A DNA stretch of 64,000 bases from Streptomyces sclerotialus (lineage in GTDB: Bacteria; Actinomycetota; Actinomycetes; Streptomycetales; Streptomycetaceae), in contig NZ_JBFOHP010000002.1 in NCBI RefSeq assembly GCF_040907265.1, forward strand, positions 5,828,001-5,892,000, in the 5' to 3' direction. Numbering within the stretch: the first letter of the stretch is position 1; every line of letters begins with the position of its first letter. Of this stretch, positions 8,004-16,649 are shown in pieces. Position numbers and translations under genes: made by a program. The notes beneath the pieces are model-generated. The model saw only the letters and a program-made list of their open reading frames with translations. It was not told where the DNA came from and ran no database searches.

Positions 8004-8765
8004 GTGCGCATCGCCAGATTTTCCATCGACGGCAACGTCGGCTTCGGCGTCGTCGAGGGCAACGACCTCGACGTCATCAAGGGACACCCCTTCGCCGAGT
8101 TCGAGCGCTCGGGCCAGAAGGTGCCCCTGGACAAGGTGCGGCTGCTGCCGCCCGTCCTCCCGAACAAGGTCGTGGCCATCGGCCGCAACTACGCCGAGCA
8201 CGCCAAGGAGCTCGGCAACGAGGTCGACGACGTGCCGGTCGCCTTCTTCAAGCCCTCCACCTCCGTGGTCGGCCCCGGCGACCCCGTCGTGTACCCCTCC
8301 TTCTCGCAGGAGGTGCACCACGAGGCCGAGCTCGCCGTCGTCATCGGCCGCATGTGCCGCGAGGTGCCCCGCGAGCGGGTCAAGGACGTCATCCTCGGCT
8401 ACACCTGCGCCAACGACGTCACCGCCCGTGACGTCCAGAAGCGCGAGGCGCAGTGGGCCCGGGCCAAGGGCTTCGACAGCTCCTGCCCGCTCGGCCCCTG
8501 GGTCGAGACCGAGCTGGACCCGAGCGATCTGACCATCCAGTGCACGGTCAACGGCGAACAGCGCCAGCTGGGCCGCACGAGCGAGATGGTCCGCTCGATC
8601 GAGGACCTGATCGTCCACATCACGGAGGCGATGACGCTGCTCCCCGGCGACGTCGTCCTCACGGGCACCCCCGCCGGGGTCGGCCCGCTCAACGTCGGCG
8701 ACGAGGTCGCCGTCACCATCGAAGGCATCGGCACTCTCACCAACAAGGTGATCAAGCGTGGCTAA
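8004..8765 (+). CDS. Fumarylacetoacetate hydrolase family protein
   Basis: A 253-residue protein of the FAH superfamily (isomerases, hydrolases and decarboxylases of 2-oxo acids or acylpyruvates). It has an N-terminal lid (MRIARFSIDGNVGFGVVEG) and the FAH core with family motifs: VAIGRNYAEHAKE, the metal-ligand Glu pair in HHEAELAVVIG, and the late TGTPAGVGPL loop. The GTG at 8004 is chosen because GAGGGG precedes it and the protein then begins directly with the lid strand. Its last eight bases overlap the start of gltX, so the two are probably co-translated. The actual substrate cannot be read from the sequence. Confidence 0.88.
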   Translation: MRIARFSIDGNVGFGVVEGNDLDVIKGHPFAEFERSGQKVPLDKVRLLPPVLPNKVVAIGRNYAEHAKELGNEVDDVPVAFFKPSTSVVGPGDPVVYPSFSQEVHHEAELAVVIGRMCREVPRERVKDVILGYTCANDVTARDVQKREAQWARAKGFDSSCPLGPWVETELDPSDLTIQCTVNGEQRQLGRTSEMVRSIEDLIVHITEAMTLLPGDVVLTGTPAGVGPLNVGDEVAVTIEGIGTLTNKVIKRG

Positions 8766-10239
8766 CGCGACCCCCGTCCGCGTACGTTTCTGTCCCTCGC
8801 CGACCGGCAACCCCCACGTGGGCCTGGTCCGCACCGCCCTCTTCAACTGGGCGTTCGCCCGGCACCACCAGGGCACCCTGGTCTTCCGGATCGAGGACAC
8901 CGACGCGGCCCGCGACTCCGAGGAGTCCTACGACCAGCTCCTGGACGCCATGCGCTGGCTCGGCTTCGACTGGGACGAGGGCCCCGAGGTCGGCGGCCCG
9001 CACGCCCCGTACCGCCAGTCCCAGCGCATGGACATCTACCAGGACGTCGCGCAGAAGCTGCTGGACGGCGGCTACGCCTACCACTGCTACTGCACCGCCG
9101 AGGAGCTGGACGAGCGCCGCGAGGCCGCCCGCAAGGCCGGCAAGCCCTCCGGCTACGACGGCAAGTGCCGCACGGTGACCCCCGAGCAGAAGGCCGCGTA
9201 CGAGGCCGAGGGCCGCACCTCCATCGTCCGCTTCCGGATGCCCGACGAGACGATCACCTTCACCGACCTGGTCCGCGGCGAGCTGACCTTCACCCCGGAG
9301 AACGTCACCGACTACGGCATCCTCCGGGCCAACGGCGCGCCGCTCTACACCCTGGTCAACCCGGTCGACGACGCCCTGATGGAGATCACCCACGTCCTCC
9401 GCGGCGAGGACCTGCTCTCCTCCACCCCGCGCCAGATCGCGCTCTACAAGGCGCTCATCGAGCTGGGCATCGCCCAGCAGATCCCGGCCTTCGGCCACCT
9501 GCCGTACGTCATGGGCGAGGGCAACAAGAAGCTCTCCAAGCGCGACCCGCAGTCCTCGCTGAACCTCTACCGCGAGCGCGGCTTCCTCCCCGAGGGCCTG
9601 CTGAACTACCTCTCGCTCCTCGGCTGGTCCTTCTCCGAGGACCAGGACCTCTTCTCCATCGACGAGATGGTCGCGAAGTTCGAGATCGAGGACGTCAACG
9701 CCAACCCGGCGCGCTTCGACCTCAAGAAGTGCGAGGCGATCAACGCCGACCACATCCGCATGCTGGACGTGAAGGACTTCACCGAGCGCTGCGCCCCCTG
9801 GCTGCGGGCCCCCTTCGCCCCGTGGGACGAGGCGGACTTCGACCAGTCGGTGTTCGACGCGATCGCCCCGCACGCCCAGAGCCGTCTGAAGGTCCTCTCC
9901 GAGATCACCGACAACGTCGACTTCCTCTTCCTGAAGGAGCCGGTCTTCGACGAGGCGTCCTGGACCAAGGCGATGGGCAAGGGCGACCCGGTGGCCCTGC
10001 TCACCACCGCCCGCGCCAAGCTGGAGACCGCGGACTGGTCGAGCCCCGAGTCCCTCAAGGAGGCCGTCCTGGCCGCCGGCGAGGAGCACGGCCTCAAGCT
10101 CGGCAAGGCCCAGGCCCCGGTCCGCGTGGCCGTCACCGGCCGCACGGTCGGCCTCCCCCTCTTCGAGTCCCTGGAGATCCTGGGCAAGGACCGCACGCTG
10201 GCGCGCGTGGACGCCGCGCTGAAGAAGCTGGGCGCGTAA
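8758..10239 (+). CDS. gltX: Glutamyl-tRNA synthetase
   Basis: A 493-residue class I synthetase that charges tRNA-Glu, and in organisms lacking glutaminyl-tRNA synthetase usually tRNA-Gln as well. The HIGH-equivalent HVGL lies at residues 20-23 in PSPTGNPHVGLVRTALFNW, and the KMSKS-equivalent is KKLSKRD near residue 260. Length is normal for the family. The GTG start overlaps the preceding gene's stop, with AAGGTG as ribosome site. A strong factor-independent terminator follows at 10256. The five Gln/Glu tRNA genes about 1.5 kb downstream are the substrates of this enzyme, a fitting neighbourhood. Confidence 0.97.
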   Translation: MANATPVRVRFCPSPTGNPHVGLVRTALFNWAFARHHQGTLVFRIEDTDAARDSEESYDQLLDAMRWLGFDWDEGPEVGGPHAPYRQSQRMDIYQDVAQKLLDGGYAYHCYCTAEELDERREAARKAGKPSGYDGKCRTVTPEQKAAYEAEGRTSIVRFRMPDETITFTDLVRGELTFTPENVTDYGILRANGAPLYTLVNPVDDALMEITHVLRGEDLLSSTPRQIALYKALIELGIAQQIPAFGHLPYVMGEGNKKLSKRDPQSSLNLYRERGFLPEGLLNYLSLLGWSFSEDQDLFSIDEMVAKFEIEDVNANPARFDLKKCEAINADHIRMLDVKDFTERCAPWLRAPFAPWDEADFDQSVFDAIAPHAQSRLKVLSEITDNVDFLFLKEPVFDEASWTKAMGKGDPVALLTTARAKLETADWSSPESLKEAVLAAGEEHGLKLGKAQAPVRVAVTGRTVGLPLFESLEILGKDRTLARVDAALKKLGA

Positions 10240-10255
10240 CGGCCCGGCTTCGGAA

Positions 10256-10291
10256 GGGGGCGCCGACCCGTGCCGGGCGGCGCCCCCTTTT
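10256..10291 (+). terminator. Factor-independent terminator after gltX
   Basis: A ten-base-pair stem GGGGGCGCCG (10256-10265) / CGGCGCCCCC (10278-10287) with a 12-base loop, followed by TTTT. It begins 17 bases after the gltX stop. Confidence 0.85.
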
Positions 10292-10332
10292 CGTTCTCCC
10301 GGCGAAGGCACCGGCGCCCCGGGAGGCACCCC

Positions 10333-10917
10333 ATGCACACATCCGTCGGCCGTCCGCACATGCTGGTCTGCGAATTCGAGGAGCTGGCCCGCTGCGCGTA
10401 CCGGACCGCCGAGAAGCTGCGTCTGGAGTTCCTCGGCGGACGGCTGGGGGTCAAGCCCAGGCCGGACGGGAACCACAGCGAAATGTTCGCCTGGCTCTAC
10501 CGCCTGTGCTGGGAGCACCGCCCGGAACTGGGGCTCTACGCCTTGCGGGGCCTCGAGGTCGAGGCGCATGGCGAAGGCCGGGTGTGCCCCGCGGGCGTCC
10601 TGGCGGAGCTGGAGTCCTTCGTGGGGGACGGTGACTGGTCCGACCCCGGCCCTGTCCCGATGGCCGTCGAGGTGACGGCGTACGACGCGGACGCCGACCG
10701 CCGAGACCGGATGGACAAGCCCCGGGCGTACGCCGAGACCGGCATCCCCGTCCACCTGCTGATCGACCGGGACAGCTGCGAGCTCAAGGTTTTTTCCCAG
10801 CCGGACGGTATCCGCTACGAGCGGGTGCAGATCACCCCGTTCGGCAAAGAGGCCCACCTCCCCGACCCCGTGGACCTCACCCTCGACACCGAGCCCCTGA
10901 AGAACTGGGTCTCCTGA
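10333..10917 (+). CDS. Uma2 family protein (PD-(D/E)XK nuclease fold)
   Basis: A 194-residue member of the Uma2/DUF820 family. These proteins have a restriction-endonuclease-like fold and occur in many copies in Streptomyces genomes, with no settled function. Core motifs include the first acidic strand LEFLGGRLGVKP, a central MAVEVTAY segment, and AYAETGIPVHLLIDRD. The ATG at 10333 follows GGGAGG; an upstream in-frame region is Arg/Pro-rich and overlaps the gltX terminator, so it was not used. It is monocistronic between gltX and a HAD hydrolase. I do not infer a defence role from this copy alone. Confidence 0.82.
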   Translation: MHTSVGRPHMLVCEFEELARCAYRTAEKLRLEFLGGRLGVKPRPDGNHSEMFAWLYRLCWEHRPELGLYALRGLEVEAHGEGRVCPAGVLAELESFVGDGDWSDPGPVPMAVEVTAYDADADRRDRMDKPRAYAETGIPVHLLIDRDSCELKVFSQPDGIRYERVQITPFGKEAHLPDPVDLTLDTEPLKNWVS

Positions 10918-10945
10918 GCCCGCCACCCCCGGTAACGTGCGCGGT

Positions 10946-11668
10946 ATGCCGATACGCGCGGTCCTCTGGGACGTCGACGACACGATCTTCGATTACGCGA
11001 GTGCCGACCGTGCGGGGATGCAGGCGCATCTCCTCGCCGAGGGCCTGACCGACGGATATCCCTCCGTCGACCAGGCCCTTACCCGTTGGAAGGAGCTCAC
11101 CGAGCTGCACTGGCGGCGGTTCGAGGCCGGCGGCCTCACCTTCGAGGCGCAGCGGCGGGACCGGGTGCGCGACTTCCTGGATGCGCCGGCGCTGACCGAC
11201 GAGGAGGCCGACGACTGGTTCGGGCGGTACCTCGCGCACTACGAGGCCGCCTGGGAGCTCTTCCCGGACACCCTGCCCGCCCTGGAGCTGCTGGCGGCGG
11301 ACTACCGGCACGCGGTGCTCTCGAACTCCTCCGTGCGCAACCAGGACCGCAAGCTGCGCGTACTCGGAGTACGCGACCGTTTCGAGGCGCTGGTGTGCGC
11401 GGAGGACCTGGGGATCGCCAAGCCCGCCGCAGAGGCCTTCCACGCCGCGTGCGAGGCCCTGGGACTGCCGCCCGCCGAGGTGGCGTACGTGGGCAACGAG
11501 CCCGACATCGACGCTCGTGGGGCCGTGGCCGCGGGCCTCACCGGCATCTGGCTGGACCGCCGGGGACTGGGCGGCCGGCCCGAGCTGGTCCGGATCACCG
11601 GCCTGAACCAGTTGCCCGGCCTGCTGCGCGGCGATACGCGTTTTGGAGCGCCGGACACCTTCGGGTAA
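10946..11668 (+). CDS. HAD family hydrolase
   Basis: A 240-residue haloacid-dehalogenase-like hydrolase, probably a phosphatase of small phosphorylated metabolites. HAD motif I is WDVDDTIFDY near the N-terminus (nucleophile Asp and acid/base Asp). The helical cap follows. Motif II is VLSNSS, motif III the Lys of GIAKPAAEAF, and motif IV GNEPDIDARGAVAAG. I use the ATG at 10946; a GTG at 10937 is in frame but adds only three residues. It ends 88 bases before the tRNA cluster. The substrate cannot be predicted. Confidence 0.88.
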   Translation: MPIRAVLWDVDDTIFDYASADRAGMQAHLLAEGLTDGYPSVDQALTRWKELTELHWRRFEAGGLTFEAQRRDRVRDFLDAPALTDEEADDWFGRYLAHYEAAWELFPDTLPALELLAADYRHAVLSNSSVRNQDRKLRVLGVRDRFEALVCAEDLGIAKPAAEAFHAACEALGLPPAEVAYVGNEPDIDARGAVAAGLTGIWLDRRGLGGRPELVRITGLNQLPGLLRGDTRFGAPDTFG

Positions 11669-11755
11669 TGTTCTTTCTGCGCCGCCCGAGAGGGCCGAGA
11701 GGCCCGGCCGGGAAGCGCAAGCCGAACAAAATCCCCGTAGGGGGTTGCGTTTTGG

Positions 11756-11827
11756 TGGCCTATGGTGTAATTGGCAGCACGACTGATTCTGGTTCAGTTA
11801 GTCTAGGTTCGAGTCCTGGTAGGCCAG
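11756..11827 (+). tRNA. tRNA-Gln (CTG), copy 1
   Basis: A 72-base cloverleaf. Acceptor TGGCCTA pairs with TAGGCCA and the discriminator is G. Anticodon stem ACTGA/TCAGT carries loop TTCTGGT with anticodon CTG. The T arm is CTAGG-TTCGAGT-CCTGG. CCA is not encoded. Confidence 0.95.
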
Positions 11828-11885
11828 CAAGAGATCATCTTTTGCGTCATCGCACGTCGAAGCACGTCTCTTGATTGCAGTGCAA

Positions 11886-11958
11886 GCCCCCGTTGTGTAG
11901 CGGCCTAGCACGCCGCCCTCTCAAGGCGGTAGCGCCGGTTCGAATCCGGTCGGGGGTA
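11886..11958 (+). tRNA. tRNA-Glu (CTC), copy 1
   Basis: A 73-base cloverleaf. Acceptor GCCCCCG pairs with CGGGGGT (one G-T) and the discriminator is A. Anticodon stem CCGCC/GGCGG carries loop CTCTCAA with anticodon CTC. The T loop is TTCGAAT. Confidence 0.95.
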
Positions 11959-12022
11959 CAGATCCTTGCAATCCACCACCTTCGGGTCGCTCCCGGATGC
12001 GGTGATGATGAGGATCGCTAGG

Positions 12023-12095
12023 GCCCCCGTTGTGTAGCGGCCTAGCACGCCGCCCTCTCAAGGCGGTAGCGCCGGTTCGAATCCGGTCGGGGGTA
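12023..12095 (+). tRNA. tRNA-Glu (CTC), copy 2
   Basis: Identical in sequence to the tRNA-Glu at 11886: same acceptor GCCCCCG, anticodon CTC and T arm. The flanking spacers differ, so this is a gene copy and not an assembly duplication of the whole block. Confidence 0.95.
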
Positions 12096-12130
12096 CTGGT
12101 GGACCGGTCCTGGATTGGTCTACACCACCA

Positions 12131-12202
12131 TGGCCTATGGTGTAATTGGCAGCACGACTGATTCTGGTTCAGTTAGTCTAGGTTCGAGTCCTGGTAGGCC
12201 AG
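12131..12202 (+). tRNA. tRNA-Gln (CTG), copy 2
   Basis: Identical to the tRNA-Gln at 11756, anticodon CTG in loop TTCTGGT. Confidence 0.95.
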
Positions 12203-12249
12203 CGCAGTTGAGCAGGTGAACTGCACCATCTGCTGAAAGCAGCAGACCA

Positions 12250-12322
12250 GCCCCCGTTGTGTAGCGGCCTAGCACGCCGCCCTCTCAAGGCGGTAGCGCC
12301 GGTTCGAATCCGGTCGGGGGTA
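12250..12322 (+). tRNA. tRNA-Glu (CTC), copy 3
   Basis: Third identical tRNA-Glu (CTC). It is the last of the array; a terminator starts eight bases after its 3' end. Confidence 0.95.
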
Positions 12323-12329
12323 CAGAAGA

Positions 12330-12360
12330 AAGGCCCTTCACTTCGGTGAAGGGCCTTTTT
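12330..12360 (+). terminator. Terminator of the tRNA array
   Basis: A perfect 12-base-pair stem AAGGCCCTTCAC / GTGAAGGGCCTT with a TTCG tetraloop, followed by TTT. It is a textbook intrinsic terminator and suggests the five tRNAs are one transcript. Confidence 0.9.
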
Positions 12361-12506
12361 CGTATCCCGGTGCGTATCCCGGACGAGCGGTACCTGTCCG
12401 CCGTGCGGGACCATGGCTGTCACGGGTCTCGTGCCACAACAGAAGAGAGCGTGCGACCCCCTGCCTGCCGTCGGCGGCGTTGGCGACGACAGGCGCGGGG
12501 GAGAGG

Positions 12507-13223
12507 TCAGCTCGTACGACGAAGGGCCTCGCTGAGGCGCGCGGCGGCGTCGATGACGGCCTGGGCGTGCATCCGCCCGGGGTGGCGCGTCAGGCGCTCG
12601 ATCGGCCCGGAGACGGACACGGAGGCCACCACGCGGTTCGAGGGGCCGCGTACGGGCGCGGAGACCGAGGCCACGCCCGGCTCCCGCTCGCCGATCGACT
12701 GGGCCCAGCCACGGCGCCGTACGCCCGAGAGCGCGGTCGCGGTGAAGCGCGCCCCCTGGAGGCCGCGGTGCAGCCGCTCAGGCTCCTCCCAGGCCATCAG
12801 GATCTGCGCGGAGGAGCCCGCCTTCATCGGGAGCGTGGAGCCCACCGGGACGGTGTCCCGCAGGCCCGAGAGCCGCTCGGCGGCGGCCACGCAGATCCGC
12901 ATGTCGCCCTGCCGGCGATAGAGCTGGGCGCTCTCGCCCGTCACGTCGCGCAGATGCGTGAGCACCGGTCCCGCCGTGGCCAGCAGGCGGTCCTCGCCGG
13001 CCGCCGCGGCCAGCTCCGACAGCCGCGGCCCGAGGATGAACCGGCCCTGCATGTCCCTCGCCACCATCCGGTGGTGTTCCAGTGCTACCGCAAGCCGGTG
13101 CGCCGTGGGGCGCGCGAGCCCGGTCGCTCCGACCAGCCCGGCGAGGGTGGCCGGACCGGACTCCAGAGCGCTCAATACCAGAGCCGCCTTGTCGAGAACG
13201 CCGACGCCGCTAGAGTTGTCCAT
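12507..13223 (-). CDS. ndgR: IclR-family regulator NdgR
   Basis: A 238-residue IclR-type transcription factor, the exact length and position of NdgR of streptomycetes (divergent from leuCD). The N-terminal winged helix (about residues 10-65) includes ATLAGLVGATGLARPTAHRL; the effector domain fills the rest. Family knowledge: NdgR and its orthologues control leucine and other amino-acid biosynthesis and respond to nitrogen source. The ATG at 13223 is used; the longer open frame upstream runs antisense to leuC. The near-perfect palindrome at 13236-13256 lies 13 bases upstream of this start, so autoregulation is likely. Confidence 0.93.
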   Translation of the reverse strand: MDNSSGVGVLDKAALVLSALESGPATLAGLVGATGLARPTAHRLAVALEHHRMVARDMQGRFILGPRLSELAAAAGEDRLLATAGPVLTHLRDVTGESAQLYRRQGDMRICVAAAERLSGLRDTVPVGSTLPMKAGSSAQILMAWEEPERLHRGLQGARFTATALSGVRRRGWAQSIGEREPGVASVSAPVRGPSNRVVASVSVSGPIERLTRHPGRMHAQAVIDAAARLSEALRRTS

Positions 13224-13235
13224 GCAACGATACTC

Positions 13236-13256
13236 GCGTCTCACACTGTGAAACGC
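13236..13256. promoter_or_regulatory. Palindromic operator in the ndgR-leuC gap (probable NdgR site)
   Basis: GCGTCTCACA (13236-13245), a central C, then TGTGAAACGC (13247-13256). The half-sites are reverse complements except for one position. It sits between divergent ndgR and leuC, close to the ndgR start, as expected for an IclR-family dimer site. The assignment to NdgR is inference from position and symmetry. Confidence 0.7.
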
Positions 13257-13395
13257 AAGTTCAATTTTCTGCGGAAGTCGCCACTCTTGATGCGAGGCCC
13301 TGGACCGGGGCCCGTGTACCGCCCGGTACGAGGGGTACGAGCGGCGCGCAATCAGACGAGTTGGGCCGGCGAAGCGGCCGGCCGGAGGGACAGCG

Positions 13396-14832
13396 ATGGG
13401 ACGGACACTCGCGGAGAAGGTCTGGGACGACCACGTCGTCCGGCGCGCGGAAGGCGAGCCCGACCTCCTCTTCATCGATCTGCACCTGCTGCACGAGGTG
13501 ACCAGCCCGCAGGCCTTCGACGGCCTGCGCAAGGCCGGCCGGGCGGTGCGCCGTACGGACCTCACCCTCGCCACCGAGGACCACAACACCCCCACGCTGG
13601 ACATCGACAAGCCCATCGCCGACCCGGTCTCGCGCACCCAGCTGGAGACCCTGCGCAAGAACTGCGCGGAGTTCGGCGTCCGGCTGCACCCGCTGGGCGA
13701 CGTCGAGCAGGGCGTCGTCCACGTCGTGGGACCCCAGTTGGGACTGACCCAGCCGGGCACCACCGTGGTCTGCGGTGACTCCCACACCTCCACCCACGGC
13801 GCCTTCGGCGCGCTGGCCTTCGGCATCGGCACCAGCCAGGTCGAGCACGTGCTGGCCACCCAGACGCTGCCGCTCTCGCCCTTCAGGACGATGGCCGTCA
13901 CCGTCGAGGGCGAGCTGCCCGACACGGTCACCGCCAAGGACCTGATCCTCGCCATCATCGCGAAGATCGGCACCGGCGGCGGCCAGGGCTACGTCATCGA
14001 GTACCGCGGCTCCGCCATCGAGAAACTCTCGATGGAGGCCCGGATGACCATCTGCAACATGTCCATCGAGGCGGGCGCCCGCGCCGGCATGATCGCCCCG
14101 GACGAGACCACCTTCGCCTACCTCCAGGGCCGCGACCACGCCCCCAAGGGCGCCGACTGGGACGCGGCGGTCGAGTACTGGAAGACGCTCCGCACGGACG
14201 AGGACGCGGTCTTCGACCACGAGGTCGTCATCAACGCCTCCGAGCTGGCCCCGTTCGTCACCTGGGGCACCAACCCCGGCCAGGGCGCGCCGCTGTCCGA
14301 GCGGGTCCCCGACCCGGCCTCCTACGAGGACGCTTCGGAGCGCTACGCCGCCGAAAAGGCCCTGGAATACATGGGGTTGACGGCCGGTCAGCCGCTGCGC
14401 GACATCAAGGTGGACACCGTCTTCGTAGGTTCGTGCACCAACGGCCGCATCGAGGACCTGCGCTCCGCCGCCGCCCTTCTGAAGGGCCGCAAGGTCGCCG
14501 ACGGCGTACGGATGCTCATCGTCCCCGGGTCCGTCCGGGTGGCGCTGCAGGCCGTCGAGGAGGGCCTGGACAAGGTCTTCACCGCGGCCGGCGCCGAGTG
14601 GCGGCACGCGGGCTGCTCCATGTGCCTGGGCATGAACCCGGACCAGCTGGCCCCGGGCGAGCGCTCCGCCTCCACCTCCAACCGCAACTTCGAGGGCCGG
14701 CAGGGCAAGGGTGGCCGCACCCACCTGGTCTCGCCCCAGGTCGCCGCCGCGACGGCGGTTCTCGGCCACCTGGCGTCCCCGGCCGACCTGTCCGACGCCG
14801 CCGTCCCCGCGCCCGCGCCCGCTGGAGTCTGA
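13396..14832 (+). CDS. leuC: 3-isopropylmalate dehydratase large subunit
   Basis: A 478-residue aconitase-superfamily subunit. With LeuD it isomerises 2-isopropylmalate to 3-isopropylmalate in leucine synthesis. The [4Fe-4S] ligands are visible: Cys347 in [13 protein letters not shown], and Cys407 and Cys410 in CSMCLGMN. The [19 protein letters not shown] signature is intact. The ATG at 13396 has GGAGGGA upstream. leuD follows after five bases. A candidate NdgR operator lies about 140 bases upstream, consistent with leucine or nitrogen control. Confidence 0.97.
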   Translation: MGRTLAEKVWDDHVVRRAEGEPDLLFIDLHLLHEVTSPQAFDGLRKAGRAVRRTDLTLATEDHNTPTLDIDKPIADPVSRTQLETLRKNCAEFGVRLHPLGDVEQGVVHVVGPQLGLTQPGTTVVCGDSHTSTHGAFGALAFGIGTSQVEHVLATQTLPLSPFRTMAVTVEGELPDTVTAKDLILAIIAKIGTGGGQGYVIEYRGSAIEKLSMEARMTICNMSIEAGARAGMIAPDETTFAYLQGRDHAPKGADWDAAVEYWKTLRTDEDAVFDHEVVINASELAPFVTWGTNPGQGAPLSERVPDPASYEDASERYAAEKALEYMGLTAGQPLRDIKVDTVFVGSCTNGRIEDLRSAAALLKGRKVADGVRMLIVPGSVRVALQAVEEGLDKVFTAAGAEWRHAGCSMCLGMNPDQLAPGERSASTSNRNFEGRQGKGGRTHLVSPQVAAATAVLGHLASPADLSDAAVPAPAPAGV

Positions 14833-14837
14833 GAACG

Positions 14838-15431
14838 ATGGAAGCTTTCACCACCCACACCGGCCGGGCCGTCCCGCTGCGCCGCAGCAACGTCGACACC
14901 GACCAGATCATCCCCGCCCACTGGCTGAAGAAGGTCACCCGGGACGGCTTCGAGGACGGGCTCTTCGAGGCCTGGCGCAAGCAGCCCGACTTCGTCCTCA
15001 ACCAGGACGCGTACCAGGGCGCCACCGTCCTGGTCGCCGGCCCCGACTTCGGTACCGGCTCCTCCCGTGAGCACGCCGTCTGGGCGCTGCAGAACTACGG
15101 CTTCAAGGCCGTCATCTCCTCGCGTTTCGCCGACATCTTCCGCGGTAACTCCCTCAAGAACGGCCTGCTGACGGTCGTGCTGCCGCAGGAGACCGTCGAG
15201 GCGCTCCAGCAGCTGGCCGAGGCGGACCCCACCGCCGAGGTCACCGTCGACCTGGTGAACCGCGAGGTCCGGGCCGAGGGCGTCAAGGCCGGCTTCGAGC
15301 TGGACGAGAACGCGCGTTGGCGGCTGCTGGAAGGGCTGGACGACATCAGCCTCACCCTCCGGGAGGAGGAGGCCATCGCCTCGTACGAGGCGAACAGGCC
15401 GTCCTTCAAGCCGCAGACGGTAGTGGCCTGA
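14838..15431 (+). CDS. leuD: 3-isopropylmalate dehydratase small subunit
   Basis: A 197-residue swivelling domain partner of LeuC. Motifs: [14 protein letters not shown] near the N-terminus and the anion-binding [14 protein letters not shown]. The ATG at 14838 lies five bases after the leuC stop, so the subunits are translationally linked and presumably made in equal amounts. A stem-loop terminator follows at 15471. Length is typical. Confidence 0.97.
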   Translation: MEAFTTHTGRAVPLRRSNVDTDQIIPAHWLKKVTRDGFEDGLFEAWRKQPDFVLNQDAYQGATVLVAGPDFGTGSSREHAVWALQNYGFKAVISSRFADIFRGNSLKNGLLTVVLPQETVEALQQLAEADPTAEVTVDLVNREVRAEGVKAGFELDENARWRLLEGLDDISLTLREEEAIASYEANRPSFKPQTVVA

Positions 15432-15470
15432 CCTCGGGATTTTCTGGCTGAAAGACATCTTGCATACGAT

Positions 15471-15508
15471 GCGCTCCTTGCTACTTGGCAAGGGGCGCTT
15501 CGTCTTGT
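15471..15508 (+). terminator. Terminator after leuD
   Basis: GCGCTCCTTGC (15471-15481) pairs with GCAAGGGGCGC (15488-15498) with one G-T pair and a six-base loop, followed by the T-rich TTCGTCTTGTTG. It lies 40 bases after the leuD stop. Confidence 0.65.
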
Positions 15509-15567
15509 TGAGTGGCGTGTTGAGGCCCCGTGAAGCGACAACTCACCGCAGATGGCACAATTAGCGC

Positions 15568-15813
15568 ATGGAACGCGACGGCCAACTGGAGCTCTACGGT
15601 CTCGTCGCCGACCGCCTCAAGGCCGCACACACAAGAGTGCGGACACTGCAAGTCCCGGAGGGCGTACGGATGGCGCTGACCCGGAAGCTGCTCGTCATCA
15701 CGGCTGCGGCGAAACACGATCTCGCCGGCGCGGCACGGCGTCTGGAGCGGTTCATGAACGACCTCGACGAAGGCCGTTATCCCGAAGATGTCGATGCCGA
15801 CGGAACTCCGTGA
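15568..15813 (+). CDS. Small conserved helical protein, function unknown
   Basis: An 81-residue protein, MERDGQLELYGLVADRLKAA and onward, predicted mainly helical and mixed-charge, with an acidic tail ending GRYPEDVDADGTP. I recognise no domain. A short gene at this place between leuD and hupS fits the conserved order in streptomycetes, which supports it being real. The ATG at 15568 follows a poor ribosome site. It has no export signal and no membrane segment. Confidence 0.65.
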   Translation: MERDGQLELYGLVADRLKAAHTRVRTLQVPEGVRMALTRKLLVITAAAKHDLAGAARRLERFMNDLDEGRYPEDVDADGTP

Positions 15814-15858
15814 CGGTCGAGTTCGTTGCGGCACAAGGGTGATTAGCCCGTTTCGTGT

Positions 15859-15887
15859 TTGATTTGCGGTATATATCTGCCTAACGT
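15859..15887 (+). promoter_or_regulatory. Probable hupS promoter
   Basis: TTGATT (15859-15864), a 17-base spacer, then TAACGT (15882-15887), in a locally AT-rich stretch about 50 bases before the hupS start. It fits the vegetative sigma-70 (HrdB) consensus. The start of transcription would be near 15894. Confidence 0.45.
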
Positions 15888-15938
15888 GCGAAAAAGCTTG
15901 AACACATTCGTTCCAGCAATGTCTCCGAAGGGGAAGAC

Positions 15939-16628
15939 GTGAACAAGGCGCAGCTCGTAGAAGCCATTGCCGACAAGCTCGGCGGACGTCAGAACGCCGC
16001 GGACGCGGTCGACGCGGTCCTGGACGCCATCGTCCGCGCCGTGGTCGGCGGCGACCGCGTTTCGGTCACCGGATTCGGCTCGTTCGAGAAGGTCGACCGC
16101 CCGGCCCGTTACGCCCGTAACCCGCAGACGGGTGAGCGGGTACGCGTGAAGAAGACCTCCGTGCCGCGATTCCGCGCAGGACAGGGCTTCAAGGACCTGG
16201 TCAGCGGCTCGAAGAAGCTCCCGAAGAACGACGTGGCCGTCAAGAAGGCCCCCAAGGGCAGCCTTTCGGGCGGCTCCTCGACCCGTACCACCGCCAAGGC
16301 CGCCGCCAAGAAGGCCACCGCCAAGAAGTCGGCGGCGAAGAAGACCACCACGGCGGCGAAGAAGACCACCGCGGCGAAGAAGACCACGCCCGCGAAGAAG
16401 ACCACCACGGCGAAGAAGGCCACCACCGCCAAGAAGGCGACCCCGGCCAAGAAGACCGCCACCACCGCCAAGAAGACCACCCCGGCGAAGAAGACGGCGA
16501 CCGCGGCGAAGAAGACCACCGCCAAGAAGACCGCACCGGCCAAGAAGGCCACCGCGAAGAAGGCGCCGGCCAAGAAGACCACCGCCCGCAAGACCACCGC
16601 CAAGAAGACCACCGCGCGCAAGCGCTGA
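15939..16628 (+). CDS. hupS: HU-family nucleoid protein with lysine-rich tail (HupS)
   Basis: A 229-residue two-part protein. Residues 1-93 are a complete HU DNA-binding domain (MNKAQLVEAIADKLGG, VTGFGSFEKVDRPARYARNP, VPRFRAGQGFKDLV). Residues 100-229 form a histone-H1-like tail of AKKTT/AKKAT repeats. This matches HupS, the sporulation-associated HU of Streptomyces that compacts spore nucleoids; actinobacteria also carry a tail-less HupA. The GTG at 15939 has GAAGGGGAAG upstream. A likely promoter lies 50 bases before it and a perfect hairpin after it. The tail is encoded by near-repetitive DNA and may vary in length. Confidence 0.93.
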   Translation: MNKAQLVEAIADKLGGRQNAADAVDAVLDAIVRAVVGGDRVSVTGFGSFEKVDRPARYARNPQTGERVRVKKTSVPRFRAGQGFKDLVSGSKKLPKNDVAVKKAPKGSLSGGSSTRTTAKAAAKKATAKKSAAKKTTTAAKKTTAAKKTTPAKKTTTAKKATTAKKATPAKKTATTAKKTTPAKKTATAAKKTTAKKTAPAKKATAKKAPAKKTTARKTTAKKTTARKR

Positions 16629-16649
16629 CCGTCCGGCGGAACCTCGCGA

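Noticed and set aside
10333..10917. Uma2-family gene as part of a defence island
   Set aside because: It is a single copy among housekeeping genes, without nuclease, methylase or toxin partners; Uma2 genes are numerous in Streptomyces.
12178..12423. Minus-strand open frame across the tRNA array (CTPDRIRTGATALRGRRAR)
   Set aside because: It is antisense to two tRNA genes and the terminator; this type of peptide is a well-known false gene over tRNAs.
13236..13256. Palindrome as a ParB parS site
   Set aside because: The streptomycete parS core GTTTCACGTGAAAC is not present; the centre here is CACACTGTG.
13224..13395. Leucine leader peptide or T-box before leuC
   Set aside because: A short frame from an ATG near 13290 has no run of leucine codons and no T-box elements were seen.
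15939..16628. Minus-strand long frames over hupS rich in Val/Phe or Ser/Trp
   Set aside because: They are antisense readings of the AAG/GCC repeats of the HupS tail.
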